The notes: generated by a model from the sequence alone, not told the origin. Counted from the first letter of the stretch, positions 9,409 to 19,231 are shown. The stretch is 64,000 nt of DNA from Candidatus Poribacteria bacterium (GCA_007571305.1 RKRR01000113.1:1-64000), one strand, 5' to 3'. Made by a program: numbers and translations.

Positions 9409-10558
9409 ACAGACTCTTCTCCAACAAATTACAGACTTCTGCCGTCTGCTCCGACAGATGGGTGTCAATGTGACGACCACTAACCAGCTGAGTTGGTGCG
9501 AGAGCGTTCAGTTGATAGACATCGGTGAACGGGACGCGTTTTATCATACGGCGCGCACGAACCTCATCGCTGGAGAAACTGAGCGAGAGACGTTTGATGC
9601 TGCCTTTCATCTATTCTGGCGATATCCGCGTCCTGAATTCCAATCTGTGGATATGGAAGAAGAAGCACCTGAACCAACTAGCCTCCAAGATCTCTCCGAT
9701 GCAGGTGATGAGCAAGACATCGTGGATCAGTGGCTGGACACCGAAACAGAGGATAATGAAGAAGGACAGGAAGACGATCCGATCGCCTATAGTGCTGAAG
9801 ATCTTCTGAGTCGGAAAGATTTCAGCGAATTCACAAAGGAAGATATGGAGAAGGCGCGGGAGATCGTCGCAAAATTAGCGGCAGTGTTGGCAACAAAACT
9901 TAGCCGACGAAAAGTTGTCGGAAAAAAGGGGAAAACTATCGATTTCCGACGAAGTTGGCGGCAAAGTCTCGTACACGGTGGAGAACCGCTTGAATTAATT
10001 CGGAAACAGCAGAAAATCAAGAAAACTAAGATTCTACTTCTTTGTGATGTAAGCGGCTCAATGGATTGTTACGCGAAGTTTCTCATCCAATTCATCTACG
10101 GTATGCAGCAGGAGTTGAGAGAAGTAGAGGTCGCAGTCTTTAGCACACACCTGACAAATATCACAGGACTCCTCCGGCGGAAGGGATTGGCAGAAGGTTT
10201 GAATGAGGTCGCGAATGTCGTACCGGATTGGTCAGGTGGAACGAAGATTGGCGAGAGTCTGTTGGAGTTCTATCGGCAGTTCGCGCCCTCTTTCTCGGCA
10301 TATCGTTCAGTCGTTATCCTCATTAGCGATGGTTGGGATCGGGGCGATGTAGACGTGTTGCGCCATTCTATGGAGATGCTCCACCGACATGCCTACCGGT
10401 TAATATGGCTTAATCCGTTGCTCGGCAGTGACGGTTATCAACCCATTTGCCGAGGTATCCGCACGGCTTTGCCGTATGTGGACTATTTCCTTCCAGCACA
10501 TAATTTGGAGAGTTTAGCACAATTGACAAGGACATTAATTCCGCTCTGGGCACGATGA
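9401..10558 (+). CDS. CoxE-type von Willebrand factor A protein
   Basis: This is a 385-residue cytoplasmic VWA protein of the CoxE/YehP type. The ATG at 9401 is chosen because it overlaps the preceding stop and gives the usual family N-terminus; the frame is open for 27 codons upstream. An acidic linker (about 85-130) precedes the VWA domain. The metal-ion site DVSGS is at 216-220 with the following TxxG region (WSGGTKIGESL) and ISDGWDRGD. CoxE proteins normally work with an adjacent MoxR AAA+ ATPase in metallocofactor maturation or in defence and TerY-like modules. No MoxR gene lies next to it here; its coupled partner is the MNT-HEPN protein. Confidence 0.82.
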   Translation: MIEQTLLQQITDFCRLLRQMGVNVTTTNQLSWCESVQLIDIGERDAFYHTARTNLIAGETERETFDAAFHLFWRYPRPEFQSVDMEEEAPEPTSLQDLSDAGDEQDIVDQWLDTETEDNEEGQEDDPIAYSAEDLLSRKDFSEFTKEDMEKAREIVAKLAAVLATKLSRRKVVGKKGKTIDFRRSWRQSLVHGGEPLELIRKQQKIKKTKILLLCDVSGSMDCYAKFLIQFIYGMQQELREVEVAVFSTHLTNITGLLRRKGLAEGLNEVANVVPDWSGGTKIGESLLEFYRQFAPSFSAYRSVVILISDGWDRGDVDVLRHSMEMLHRHAYRLIWLNPLLGSDGYQPICRGIRTALPYVDYFLPAHNLESLAQLTRTLIPLWAR

Positions 10559-10602
10559 AAGGTGTCCATAAATGAGTAAAAATAGGATAAGGAACCTTAA
10601 CT

Positions 10603-11727
10603 ATGCAAGTGCAGGCGGCGGTGATGCTCCAACCTGGGCAGATAGAAACCCGCGAATTTGAGAAACCTACACCCGCAGATGACGCGCTCCTCTTACAAGT
10701 AGACAAAGTCGGCATTTGTGGAAGTGACAAACACATGTATCTTGGGCATACTGCCCTAAAATTTCCCGTTATTCCAGGACATGAAGTTGTTGGCACAGTT
10801 GCTGAGATCGGTAAAAATGCGAATCAGGTTATGAATGTGATAGGAGGCCCCATCAAAGCCGGAGATCACGTGACTGTAGTGCCCGGTTCAAAGAACTGTG
10901 GCAGATGCTATTATTGTCTGCATGTCCCGGGTCGCCCGACCTTATGTTCTGGACGCACTATCTATGGGTTTAGCAACAGCGAAACACCCCCCTATCTGAA
11001 CGGCGAATTCGCCGAGTATACCTATATTCACGGCAACTCCTGGGTGTATAAAATGCCGGAAAGTGTTCCGGAGGAAATTCGCGTGTTGACAGAGCCTGTT
11101 GCGGTTGCGACACGTGCCGTTGAACGCGCGTGTGCCCCCGGTCTGCCACAAGTTGGAGATGGATTCAGCATCGGGAATCGGGTTGCGGTTCTCGGATGTG
11201 GACCGATTGGTCTCCTTGTCGTTGCTGTGTTAAGAGATAGTGGTGCTGGCACTATCATCGCCACTGACCTCGTTGACAGTCGATTAGAGATGGCGAAGCA
11301 GATGGGAGCGGATGTGGTCATCAACGTCGGGGATACAACGCCTGAAGAACGGGTTGAGCAGATTCAGGACCTTACAAACGGTGTCGGCGTGGACATCGCC
11401 ATTGAATGTGCCGGATTGCCAGCGGTTTTCTCCGAAGCATTGGACGTAGTCAGGCGTGGCGGAAAGGTCATTGAAGTTGGACATTACACCGATTCTGGAG
11501 ATATTCGGGTCCGACCCCACCAGATTTGCAACAAAGACTTAGATGTTTGCGGTGTATGGGCATACCCGCAGATTCAGTTTCAAACAGCATTGGATTATCT
11601 CCAGATAACGCGGGCCCCGCTGCATGAATTGATAACGCACCACTTGCCGTTGCACCAATTGGAAAAAGGCATTGATATGCTTGGGCAAGAAGGAGTCTAC
11701 AAAGTTGTGATTGAACCGCAATTGTAA
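10603..11727 (+). CDS. Zinc-dependent medium-chain alcohol/polyol dehydrogenase
   Basis: An oxidoreductase of the MDR superfamily, resembling sorbitol, threonine or L-idonate dehydrogenases. The catalytic zinc ligands are C39 and the GHE of residues 59-61. A structural zinc lobe has cysteines at 99, 102, 105 and 115, the last spacing slightly longer than usual. The Rossmann motif VLGCGPIGLL (about 195-204) binds NAD(P). Near the end, RPHQICNKDLDVCG is typical of the family. The substrate is not predictable. It stands alone behind AAGGAACC, 44 bases after the VWA gene. Confidence 0.88.
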   Translation: MQVQAAVMLQPGQIETREFEKPTPADDALLLQVDKVGICGSDKHMYLGHTALKFPVIPGHEVVGTVAEIGKNANQVMNVIGGPIKAGDHVTVVPGSKNCGRCYYCLHVPGRPTLCSGRTIYGFSNSETPPYLNGEFAEYTYIHGNSWVYKMPESVPEEIRVLTEPVAVATRAVERACAPGLPQVGDGFSIGNRVAVLGCGPIGLLVVAVLRDSGAGTIIATDLVDSRLEMAKQMGADVVINVGDTTPEERVEQIQDLTNGVGVDIAIECAGLPAVFSEALDVVRRGGKVIEVGHYTDSGDIRVRPHQICNKDLDVCGVWAYPQIQFQTALDYLQITRAPLHELITHHLPLHQLEKGIDMLGQEGVYKVVIEPQL

Positions 11728-11882
11728 TAATTGGCATTTGTAGGAGCGAACTGTGCTCCCAATACACTCATTATTACTACAAGTGATGTGAGAACCATCA
11801 CAATTCCCCTTTCAAAAGAACGCATATCCCAAAATGAAATGGAGGGGTTTTATAGTAAAATTCTAAAATAAATTCACACTTG

Positions 11883-11913
11883 TAGCATAGGAGACCGTTA
11901 GTCTCCTGTGCTA
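11883..11913. repeat. Perfect-type hairpin of a dispersed palindrome
   Basis: TAGCATAGGAGAC and GTCTCCTGTGCTA form a 13-bp stem (one G-T) around CGTTA. The sequence GTAGCGTAGG...GGTCTCCTGC at 37354-37375 and the inverted CACAGGAGACC at about 21141 belong to the same family. The 280-base gap 11728-12007 contains nothing else I can assign. Confidence 0.6.
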
Positions 11914-12007
11914 TCAGATAAATTCATAGTTAACACGACCCTATGAATGTCCAAATAATTACGGAATCTACTATAATCAAAACTTATCCGCAAGGAATAA
12001 TTAAAAA

Positions 12008-13006
12008 ATGAAAAACTACAGAAACGTGCTCATCTTGATATGTTGTTGTCTGTCGTTGAACTTTTTGATTGGTATTAAAGATGGATCTACCGCGGATAGT
12101 GAAACTCCTTCGCCCGATGAATTGCCAGTAGAGGGACCACCTCTCTTCAAAACCATAGAAGGCGCGAAAACCTACATTGTGCAACACCAGAACACAGATG
12201 GTGGCTGGCCCCTAATCCCCGGCGGAGATAGCAATGTGGAGAGTACTGCATTCGCGATTTGGGCATTAATTGATGCCGGATGGGGCACAGGATCCCAGGT
12301 GATCCGCATAGGGGTCCAGTACCTTAGAAATATGCAGTGGGATAACGGGAGTTGGAACAACAACACAGCACATACGAATTTCGCACTCATTGCCTTAGCG
12401 ACAGCAGAGACCGATCCGGAAATCCGTTTTAAAGGGCTCCGCTGGCTAAAAAAAGCACAGAATCGTAGTGGCGGATGGGGGAAAAAAGAACGGAGTCCCG
12501 ATAACGTGCTTTACACCGCCGCTGTATTAACTGGATTCAGGAAACTCGGTTTCAAACAAAACTTTGAACCAATCTCTAAAGGGGCAGATTGGCTGGCAGA
12601 AGGCATTAATTTCGATGGTGGCTGGGCCTTAGAACGTGGAGGAAGGTCTGATGTTTTCATAACGTCCTGGGTGGTTCAAGCCTTGGAGACTGTCTACGAT
12701 ATTGATGTCCAAATTGCATGGCTAAAGCAGTTCCAGAATAACGATGGTGGATTCGGGAGGTATAAAGGGAGTCCAAGCGATCCAGAAATCACATCGATTG
12801 CAATTATGGCACTCGCTGCTGGAAACGATCCACTCAACACCCGCCGGGTTGCTATTAACTACTTAACGAATGTGCGGCAGGAAGATGGCAGTTTCGTCAG
12901 CAACACACCAATTGAACTGTCAAAACCGACTGCCAACTTACAGTCCACCTGTTTTGCACTCATCGCTATCCATGCCAAGACGGCAGACGAACTTAACCTA
13001 CAGTGA
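12008..13006 (+). CDS. Secreted prenyltransferase/squalene-oxidase-repeat protein
   Basis: A 332-residue protein with an N-terminal signal peptide (hydrophobic to about residue 20) and then five or six alpha/alpha-barrel repeats marked by DGGWP, DNGSW, SGGWG, DGGWA, DGGFG and EDGSF. These QW-like repeats occur in squalene-hopene cyclases and protein prenyltransferases, but also in many exported proteins of unknown role. The catalytic DxDD motif of hopene cyclases is absent, so cyclase activity is unlikely. An ATG start at the signal peptide is clear. It converges on the minus-strand VWA gene. Confidence 0.75.
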   Translation: MKNYRNVLILICCCLSLNFLIGIKDGSTADSETPSPDELPVEGPPLFKTIEGAKTYIVQHQNTDGGWPLIPGGDSNVESTAFAIWALIDAGWGTGSQVIRIGVQYLRNMQWDNGSWNNNTAHTNFALIALATAETDPEIRFKGLRWLKKAQNRSGGWGKKERSPDNVLYTAAVLTGFRKLGFKQNFEPISKGADWLAEGINFDGGWALERGGRSDVFITSWVVQALETVYDIDVQIAWLKQFQNNDGGFGRYKGSPSDPEITSIAIMALAAGNDPLNTRRVAINYLTNVRQEDGSFVSNTPIELSKPTANLQSTCFALIAIHAKTADELNLQ

Positions 13007-13039
13007 CAGATACATCATAAAGGCAGTCAGGCAGGTCAT

Positions 13040-14452
13040 CTATCTCCCCTCATCAGCGATGGTAGACCCGGGCATGATGTAATGTTCGCCTTTGGTTAAC
13101 TGTGCGACTTGACGTTGGAAGTTGTCGCCGATAGAACTGCTTCGCATAGAGGTGACTCCCCCGATGACATAAACCCGGGCAAACGCTCCTCGACACACTG
13201 AAATCGCTCTGCCGGCGGTATACCCTTTTTCTGATCGTTTGCTTGTTGATTCATCTGTGACGATGATGAGGACAAGTTCGCGTTCCGGTTCAGTTCGCAG
13301 CCTTGGCACGCCCTCAATGATGGCATCCAGCAGGTGCTCATCGCCAATTTTTGGGAGGCGAAATAGTGATTTTATCTGCTCTGGTTCCAATGGGGGTTTG
13401 GTTACAACAATCGTGCTTTCACCGCCGCCGACTGCCGCCCAAAACCGGATAATCCCAAACTGATAATCCAGTCCTGCCGCCTTGAACACAGAGACCATAA
13501 GATCCAAACCTTCGCATGCGGCATCTGTCTTAGGCTCCATACTTAGACTGTAATCAAAAACGAATACAATATCCACCTTGCCGGGGTTACGCTCGACCAA
13601 ATTCTCAGCAATGCGTTTGAACAAACCATCAATCCTGAGTAATGCCTTGTCGGCAATTGTTGCACCGCTCCGAATGCGCTGTCCATCCATTTGTCGCTGG
13701 TTTGAATCGATCGGGTACCACACACCGTTCGTTTCATCAGTAAGTTCCGCTTGCACCTTTTCACTAATACCGATAAAGTTAAGTTGTACGGCATTTTTTC
13801 GACAGAGGTCGATAATCTGCTGGTTAATTTTACTTTTCGCCTTTGCTTCTGTCCATGAAGTGCGCATTCGAGAGTTGGTTATCACGACGAACTGCGTTAT
13901 CACCTCTTCTCGGAATTCCAAATCGTTTAAACCTTTTATTAGCGCGTCGAGTCCATATCCAGATTCAGTGTTGTTTCCTGATTCGACTCGCATGTCCCGA
14001 AAAGCATTTTCAATGCTGAGATAGTCGAATGTCCATTGATGGAAATTGACGCGAGGTTCTCCGTAGACTGAATGGAAACTCACCAACGCAAATCTGTAGT
14101 CCATCGTTTTCGCCTCTATAACAGTGAGCATGTCAACGAACTTTTTTTCAAGAGCGGCGAGATGTCCTAACATCTGTCTGCTACCGTCAACGACAAATAC
14201 TACATCTATTTTTGGGTTCTGGGTGTGCTGCGTTGCGCGTTTTGCGATGTCTTTAAGACTTGCACCTACATCCGCCTTGAGGGTTTTTTCCTTCTTCGCC
14301 CCCGGATCTACCATGATCCTGTGTTTCCGTCGAGGCGGACGAACCTGTGCTGACGCTTGCAATGTGCATACCAGCAGGCCCACGACAAGCAAACAGCATA
14401 TCCAGTGCTTTTGGTCCCGTCTGCAAACGAAAACGTGCTTAGCAAAAATCAT
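13040..14452 (-). CDS. Secreted protein with two VWA domains
   Basis: A 470-residue exported protein: signal peptide to about residue 35, a basic linker, a first VWA domain starting at DVVFVVDGSRQML (about residue 83) and a second at VDIVFVFDYSLSM (about 292). Only the second has the full D-x-S-x-S metal site; the first reads DGSRQ. It is the last gene of the minus-strand envelope run that starts at 19825 and lies 11 bases after the previous stop. It may act as an extracytoplasmic assembly or adhesion factor for that module; this is inferred from position only. Confidence 0.8.
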   Translation of the reverse strand: MIFAKHVFVCRRDQKHWICCLLVVGLLVCTLQASAQVRPPRRKHRIMVDPGAKKEKTLKADVGASLKDIAKRATQHTQNPKIDVVFVVDGSRQMLGHLAALEKKFVDMLTVIEAKTMDYRFALVSFHSVYGEPRVNFHQWTFDYLSIENAFRDMRVESGNNTESGYGLDALIKGLNDLEFREEVITQFVVITNSRMRTSWTEAKAKSKINQQIIDLCRKNAVQLNFIGISEKVQAELTDETNGVWYPIDSNQRQMDGQRIRSGATIADKALLRIDGLFKRIAENLVERNPGKVDIVFVFDYSLSMEPKTDAACEGLDLMVSVFKAAGLDYQFGIIRFWAAVGGGESTIVVTKPPLEPEQIKSLFRLPKIGDEHLLDAIIEGVPRLRTEPERELVLIIVTDESTSKRSEKGYTAGRAISVCRGAFARVYVIGGVTSMRSSSIGDNFQRQVAQLTKGEHYIMPGSTIADEGR

Positions 14453-14463
14453 ACGATCTCCGA

Positions 14464-15984
14464 TTAGAATTCAACCAGAAACTGAGGCACAATTGTAGCA
14501 TTTCGTACGGACTTTTCTATGTTGTTCATTTGGTAGACAATTCGTGCCAATGCGCCTTCTGTAAAATGCCACGTCAATGCTCCACCGAGCGTTGTCCAAG
14601 TTTGGGCATTCTCGGTTGGGTTGAAATTGAATGTTCCATACCTCTCTGTGTCCGGATTCCATACATCATATTTTAACCGAATATCTACAGTTTCTGTCAA
14701 GGGAATTTCGGCGTGTAAATAATAACCCTCCACGGTTCTCGTGCGATCGCCTGGTGTTTGAGCATATTTCGACAGATGCGTGTCTATGCCGCGGACCCAT
14801 TCAGCAGCGAGATGAAATCGCCAAATTTTGAAACTCGTTGCGAGTCCAACTCGGCGTTTGTAGAATAGGGTGGAGGGATCCACATCGCCGTTATTTGGAT
14901 TGAAAGGATAACTGTTGCCATCGAAATAGGAACCCCCGATCCAGATCCGCTTGTCTAAGAGCGGCAGCGTTCCGTTGACATGTAGAAATATAGGGGGACT
15001 GTTGTTTCGGATAGGTTTCAAAACGCCACCACCACTGCCGTGTGGCCCAATTTGGATGCCAGACCCTACAGTGCCATCAATAACGGTGCGGAGTGAATCT
15101 GGCCCATCTGCAAGTGATAAAACGTAAGCAACGGGTCCAACGTACCCATTCAACTGTAATCCGCGATCAGAAATGAAACCGATATTTTTTCGGACCAAAT
15201 TATACAACGGATTCGCGGCGGCATCTGACTTTGTATCAATGCCGAAAGCGTGTCGAAAACGTCCAATTTTTAGGGACGCGCCCTTCGGTAACACGGGAAG
15301 CCCTGTGAGTATCGCGTAGACAAATCCATGGTCATCGGCGACCTGTGAGCCAAGGGGGGAGGTCATCAGGAGTTGCTCTCCTAAGACACTCACATGTTCC
15401 CCTACACTTGTTGTCACAACTAACTCTGCGACGTGAACGAGTGTTGTACCGGTACCCCAATTGTTTCTATCAGGCAGTAAATCCGTTCCGCGAGTGATTC
15501 GACGAATATCCAATGCACCGCCAAAGACAAGATCGCCGAAGGTGTCGTCAAGAAATCCAGAAGTGCCGGTCTTTTGTGTTTCACCTGTCTCGTCGAAACT
15601 AAAGATATCTTCACCATCTTCTATGAGCGCATCATCTGTTTCGGAGTTTTCTTGTAATGGCTCGACATTTTCAGGTGTACTCGCTGGGTCACCAGGATAG
15701 GAGCGGGCGATGATTTCAGCGATATTGCTAAATCCATCTTTATCGGAATCGTCCTCGGCGATTCGGATGAACGTTGATGGATTCATGCCATTATGTAAAA
15801 ATGCTCTGCCGTAAGGGTTAGGCGCATCGCCGCCTTTTTTTGACGCATGGCAGACATTACATCCACTCGCCCATCTATATTCACCACGGAACATCTTGTA
15901 AAAGGCGGGTAGTGCAAACGCGGAATGCTCAACGATCAATGCACAGAAGAGTATCATGAAGCAGAAAAGTAAGGTTTTACGCAT
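14464..15984 (-). CDS. Single-haem outer-membrane barrel-like protein
   Basis: A 506-residue exported protein. After a signal peptide (1-24), CNVCH at 42-46 is a covalent haem c site in a short cytochrome-like segment, and DSDKDGFSN at 79-87 is a calcium-binding loop. Residues from about 150 to the end are rich in alternating aromatic/hydrophobic strands and end in Phe, as in outer-membrane barrels. It therefore resembles a porin with a haem-bearing plug and could carry electrons or a redox-active metal at the outer membrane. I do not recognise a named family. It lies 57 bases downstream of the FMN-binding gene in the same run. Confidence 0.7.
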   Translation of the reverse strand: MRKTLLFCFMILFCALIVEHSAFALPAFYKMFRGEYRWASGCNVCHASKKGGDAPNPYGRAFLHNGMNPSTFIRIAEDDSDKDGFSNIAEIIARSYPGDPASTPENVEPLQENSETDDALIEDGEDIFSFDETGETQKTGTSGFLDDTFGDLVFGGALDIRRITRGTDLLPDRNNWGTGTTLVHVAELVVTTSVGEHVSVLGEQLLMTSPLGSQVADDHGFVYAILTGLPVLPKGASLKIGRFRHAFGIDTKSDAAANPLYNLVRKNIGFISDRGLQLNGYVGPVAYVLSLADGPDSLRTVIDGTVGSGIQIGPHGSGGGVLKPIRNNSPPIFLHVNGTLPLLDKRIWIGGSYFDGNSYPFNPNNGDVDPSTLFYKRRVGLATSFKIWRFHLAAEWVRGIDTHLSKYAQTPGDRTRTVEGYYLHAEIPLTETVDIRLKYDVWNPDTERYGTFNFNPTENAQTWTTLGGALTWHFTEGALARIVYQMNNIEKSVRNATIVPQFLVEF

Positions 15985-16041
15985 GGTAGATTCCTTCTAA
16001 AAGTGAACATAGGACGGAACCGCCGCACAAGTCGCCCGCCG

Positions 16042-17043
16042 TTAATACGTATCCAGGTCAATCTCTTCCTCGCTAAATCGGACGTGTGCCTGATTGACTA
16101 AAGTAACAATAGCCTCCCACTGCTCGCGGGTTTCGTCAGAGCTCCCTTCTTTCTCAAGCGATTCAGCGAATTTAAGAAGGTTTTCGCTAAATGTGTCTTG
16201 CAAGTCGACATACTCTTCGGTCTGGTCTGCGTTCTTTGGGGGTTCAAAGTTTGAAATGCTCTTTCCATATTGAGCGAGTCGTCTTGCCGCTTTAGTGGCG
16301 TTCTCCTTGCTCTCCTTTTCATCAAAGTAATCAACAACAACAAAATAGTCATCTATCATCAAAGCCATGAGGGTTTTTAAGTCTTCGGCTTCAGGTAGTT
16401 CTTCCTCTGGAACATCAGGCACTGGTGCTTTTTCAGCATCAGGTTTTGGTTTCCGTTTCAGGAAGAGCGCATAACTCATGACCAACGTTTTTTTCGGAAT
16501 CAGAGCAACAGCGTTTGAAGCAGCTTCATGCCCATCAGCAGCCTCAACATCTTCCCCAACTTTGAAAGTGTTGTCTACGCCCATCCCAATGAATTGCTTG
16601 AGAAATTCATCTCTGGTAATTGCGTCTGATTCTTTGTGCTCATAGACCGCCACTTTTACCACTTTTCCCTTCATGTCAAGTCCGACTGCCCCTTCGATAA
16701 CACCCAGCGGTCCTTGGGCATCAGCGAAAAACACCAAGCCCATAGGCTTCTTTTTCTCGCTGATCGGAATATAGAAGATCGGTTTCTGGTCTTCCGTCCG
16801 AAGTTTAGCCCCAAGTTCCTTCTCAATGGAGGCTATTTTGTCTAGGGTTAGCACAGCATTACGTTGCACGAATTTATTCGCTTCCGGGAAGATAGCCTCT
16901 AATTTTTGACCGGGCCACTCCGTTTCATGGGCGTTACCGAGTAATGGCAGGCTTGCTAGAAAAAAAACGAGTGCCAATAGGATGCCTGTACGAGGCTGGC
17001 GATAGGTCTGGGAAAACATCTGTAATCTCCTTGTTACGAGCAT
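16042..17043 (-). CDS. Exported FMN-binding domain protein
   Basis: The 333-residue protein has a signal peptide (start at M1 or M9; hydrophobic to about residue 38) and an FMN-binding domain like those of RnfG/NosR (about 55-200), including GPLGVIEGAVGLDMKGKVVKV and DEFLKQFIGMG. The S/T-GAT motif for covalent flavin is not evident; the matching place reads AASNAVAL. An acidic linker (about 200-225) leads to a helical C-terminal domain of about 100 residues. It probably handles electrons in the periplasm together with the adjacent haem-barrel protein. Confidence 0.72.
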   Translation of the reverse strand: MLVTRRLQMFSQTYRQPRTGILLALVFFLASLPLLGNAHETEWPGQKLEAIFPEANKFVQRNAVLTLDKIASIEKELGAKLRTEDQKPIFYIPISEKKKPMGLVFFADAQGPLGVIEGAVGLDMKGKVVKVAVYEHKESDAITRDEFLKQFIGMGVDNTFKVGEDVEAADGHEAASNAVALIPKKTLVMSYALFLKRKPKPDAEKAPVPDVPEEELPEAEDLKTLMALMIDDYFVVVDYFDEKESKENATKAARRLAQYGKSISNFEPPKNADQTEEYVDLQDTFSENLLKFAESLEKEGSSDETREQWEAIVTLVNQAHVRFSEEEIDLDTY

Positions 17044-17083
17044 GTCTGCTGTCCGGAAAAGTATATCGCGACAGCAGATTCAT

Positions 17084-18136
17084 TTACTTTTCAACTTTGA
17101 CCATGAAACTAGGCCATAGAATTTGATCAGCATGCTTCAACTGTCCAAAGATTTGATAAATTCCAGCTTCCGGAAACGTTGTCATGAGCATCACAGTGGG
17201 ACCAAATTTTTCCGGTGTGATTCCGTGATGCTGATGATGCCCAGTTATTGAGGACTTTTCCGTTTTGTGTCCGGCGTGTGGATCTTTCATCATCTTGCTG
17301 GTATCCTCAGTCCCCGGGACTGTTCCATGTGTATGTACAATACCATCTAAGCGCGAACTGACAATAGCAAAATGCATCGGTGCGTCCAGAAATGGGACAA
17401 GATCGGTAAGCGGTTCTCCATCGCGCGAAAAATGGTAACTCATGTGTACCCTCTCGCCCGCTTTGATCCGTTCTGGTGCCTCTATTTTTGCCTGATATGT
17501 GGACGCATCCTTTTTATCGGTTAGAGAGACGGCTTTCGTATACCGATCACCGCCTTCGTCAGTATAACCGAAAATGATTTTTTCACGGCGGAAATCCTCT
17601 ACCACGTTAGTTAATTTCTCCTCGCCCGTCACATCTACATATAAGTATTTCGCGAATTCGGCATCCGCTGTCATCACATCAACCGCAAGAATGTATCTTC
17701 CCGCCGCAGGAAATGTGAAATGAACTGTATACCGTCCCTCCAATTCCGCCATGATGTCGCGAGATTCAAAATCTTCAGGGTGAATATGCCCAATAATCTG
17801 TAAATTCTCGCTGACGACGATCACATGCAGAACACGGGCATGATGCACCAGAAGGTCGCTAACAGGTTCACCCTCTGCATCGGTGAGATAGAAGATAAGT
17901 TCTGTAGATATTCCTGCTTGAACAACTTGCGGCGCAGTATGAAGCGTAACATTGAGAGATGCGGCGTTATGCATTTTATGCATTTTATGCGCGTCGTGCT
18001 TGCTATGTTCTTGTGTATAACCTACCTGAAGAAAAAATAGCATACCAACCACTATCGCCATTGTGCAATACAGATAGGCAGCAGGCTTCGTCATAGGAGA
18101 ATAGATCGAAAGAAACGTGAAATTTTGGGATTGCAT
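17084..18136 (-). CDS. Exported His-rich YtkA-like protein
   Basis: A 350-residue protein with a signal segment; M15 is an alternative start that gives a cleaner signal peptide. Just after cleavage comes a His-rich stretch (HSKHDAHKMHKMH), likely a Cu or Zn ligand cluster. Two YtkA/FixH-like beta-sandwich domains follow: the first with VLHVIVVSENLQIIGHIHPE (about 103-122), the second with MHFAIVSSRLDGIVHTHG. The H-I-H-P pattern is characteristic. Such proteins sit next to copper-handling genes in other bacteria. It follows the barrel gene by 18 bases, so the two are almost certainly co-translated from one message. Confidence 0.72.
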   Translation of the reverse strand: MQSQNFTFLSIYSPMTKPAAYLYCTMAIVVGMLFFLQVGYTQEHSKHDAHKMHKMHNAASLNVTLHTAPQVVQAGISTELIFYLTDAEGEPVSDLLVHHARVLHVIVVSENLQIIGHIHPEDFESRDIMAELEGRYTVHFTFPAAGRYILAVDVMTADAEFAKYLYVDVTGEEKLTNVVEDFRREKIIFGYTDEGGDRYTKAVSLTDKKDASTYQAKIEAPERIKAGERVHMSYHFSRDGEPLTDLVPFLDAPMHFAIVSSRLDGIVHTHGTVPGTEDTSKMMKDPHAGHKTEKSSITGHHQHHGITPEKFGPTVMLMTTFPEAGIYQIFGQLKHADQILWPSFMVKVEK

Positions 18137-18154
18137 TGTTGTTCCTCCCTTAAA

Positions 18155-19204
18155 TCAAAATGAATAGGTCGTGGTCAAAGAAACCAAATTGCCAAATTCA
18201 ATTGCGTCGCTTCCATCGTAGAGCGTTTCCTGAGTCAGTGGAAACATGACGTTGGCAGATACAGCAATATCGTTGAGCGTTACCAAATACATGCCGAGTG
18301 CCGCCATGCTATAACGCATCCCTGTGTTGATATCACGTTCACCAGCCCAAGAGGCAGCGGATTGATAGAATCCGAGGTAGTTTGCGTTAAATGATAGCCA
18401 ATTGGAAAGACGGTACGTAACACCAGCCGTATAGGTTAACTCTGTTGAACCTTGATAGGTTTTGTTGTTTTTGTAAAATGGAAACATTCCACGTGCAGAA
18501 GCAGTAATACTCATACCTCGATAGATAGGCAGATTGTACTGCAAATTTGCCATCGGATTAAAGGTCCCGGTGCCAAATTGGATATGGAGGTGTTCAATGC
18601 CTGCATCTCCGAGTTTCCACGGGTTTTCTTCGGTTTCACCAGTTGGAATTGTTGAACCCAAACGAACAAACAATAGATCGTCGTTTTTAAAGAATCCACG
18701 AACTTTATAGCCCAAGAACAGATCGAAGTCCGTAAGTCCTGCATAAGTTTCATTTCGGTGATGAATATCCCTGCTTCGCAAAATGGCTTCCTTATCTTCA
18801 GAACTCACTGGATCAATCCACTCAATGCTTGCCTCCTGGTTTTTGACTGCATACGGAATGTTAGCCTGCAACGTCCACCGATCACTCATCAAGTATTGTA
18901 ATCCAACATCAATTCGATACGTACTCAACGCTACATGGTGTCTATGCAAAGGAGCATCCACAACTTCTCCTGTTGGCGAGAGTCCTCTTGCTTCAAGATG
19001 TCCACCTTGTGCATCAGGGGACATTAACATATTGACATTTACTCGAAACTGATCTATCTCTTGTGAAGCCAAACTGACTTCATTCATCAAACCGCTGGGC
19101 GGTAAGACCGGATTACTTCAAGCGGGACAACTTTCTTGTGCAAATCCGAAAGAGATAAAAACCCAATTAAACAACATCGTATATAAAAGTAGGTGCCTTT
19201 TCAT
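18155..19204 (-). CDS. Outer-membrane transporter-like barrel with in-frame UGA (candidate CxxU selenoprotein)
   Basis: The minus-strand frame from ATG 19202-19204 encodes a clear signal peptide (MKRHLLLYTM...GFA), then QESCPA, a TGA at 19118-19120, SNPVLPPSG and the barrel. The frame after the TGA is uninterrupted to 18155. The mature part has alternating beta strands and ends TTTYSF, like outer-membrane 'transporter' proteins found beside copper or YtkA genes. Those proteins often begin with a CxxC just after the signal peptide; here the second cysteine position is the UGA, giving C-P-A-U. A 5-bp hairpin (ACCGC/GCGGT) starts 14 bases after the UGA, but its loop lacks the G expected of a bacterial SECIS. 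Alternatives are a recent nonsense mutation or a sequence error. A conventional call would start at TTG 19090 and lose the signal peptide. Confidence 0.65.
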
Positions 19205-19231
19205 AATCAATTTATACCATCCGAAAAGTAT

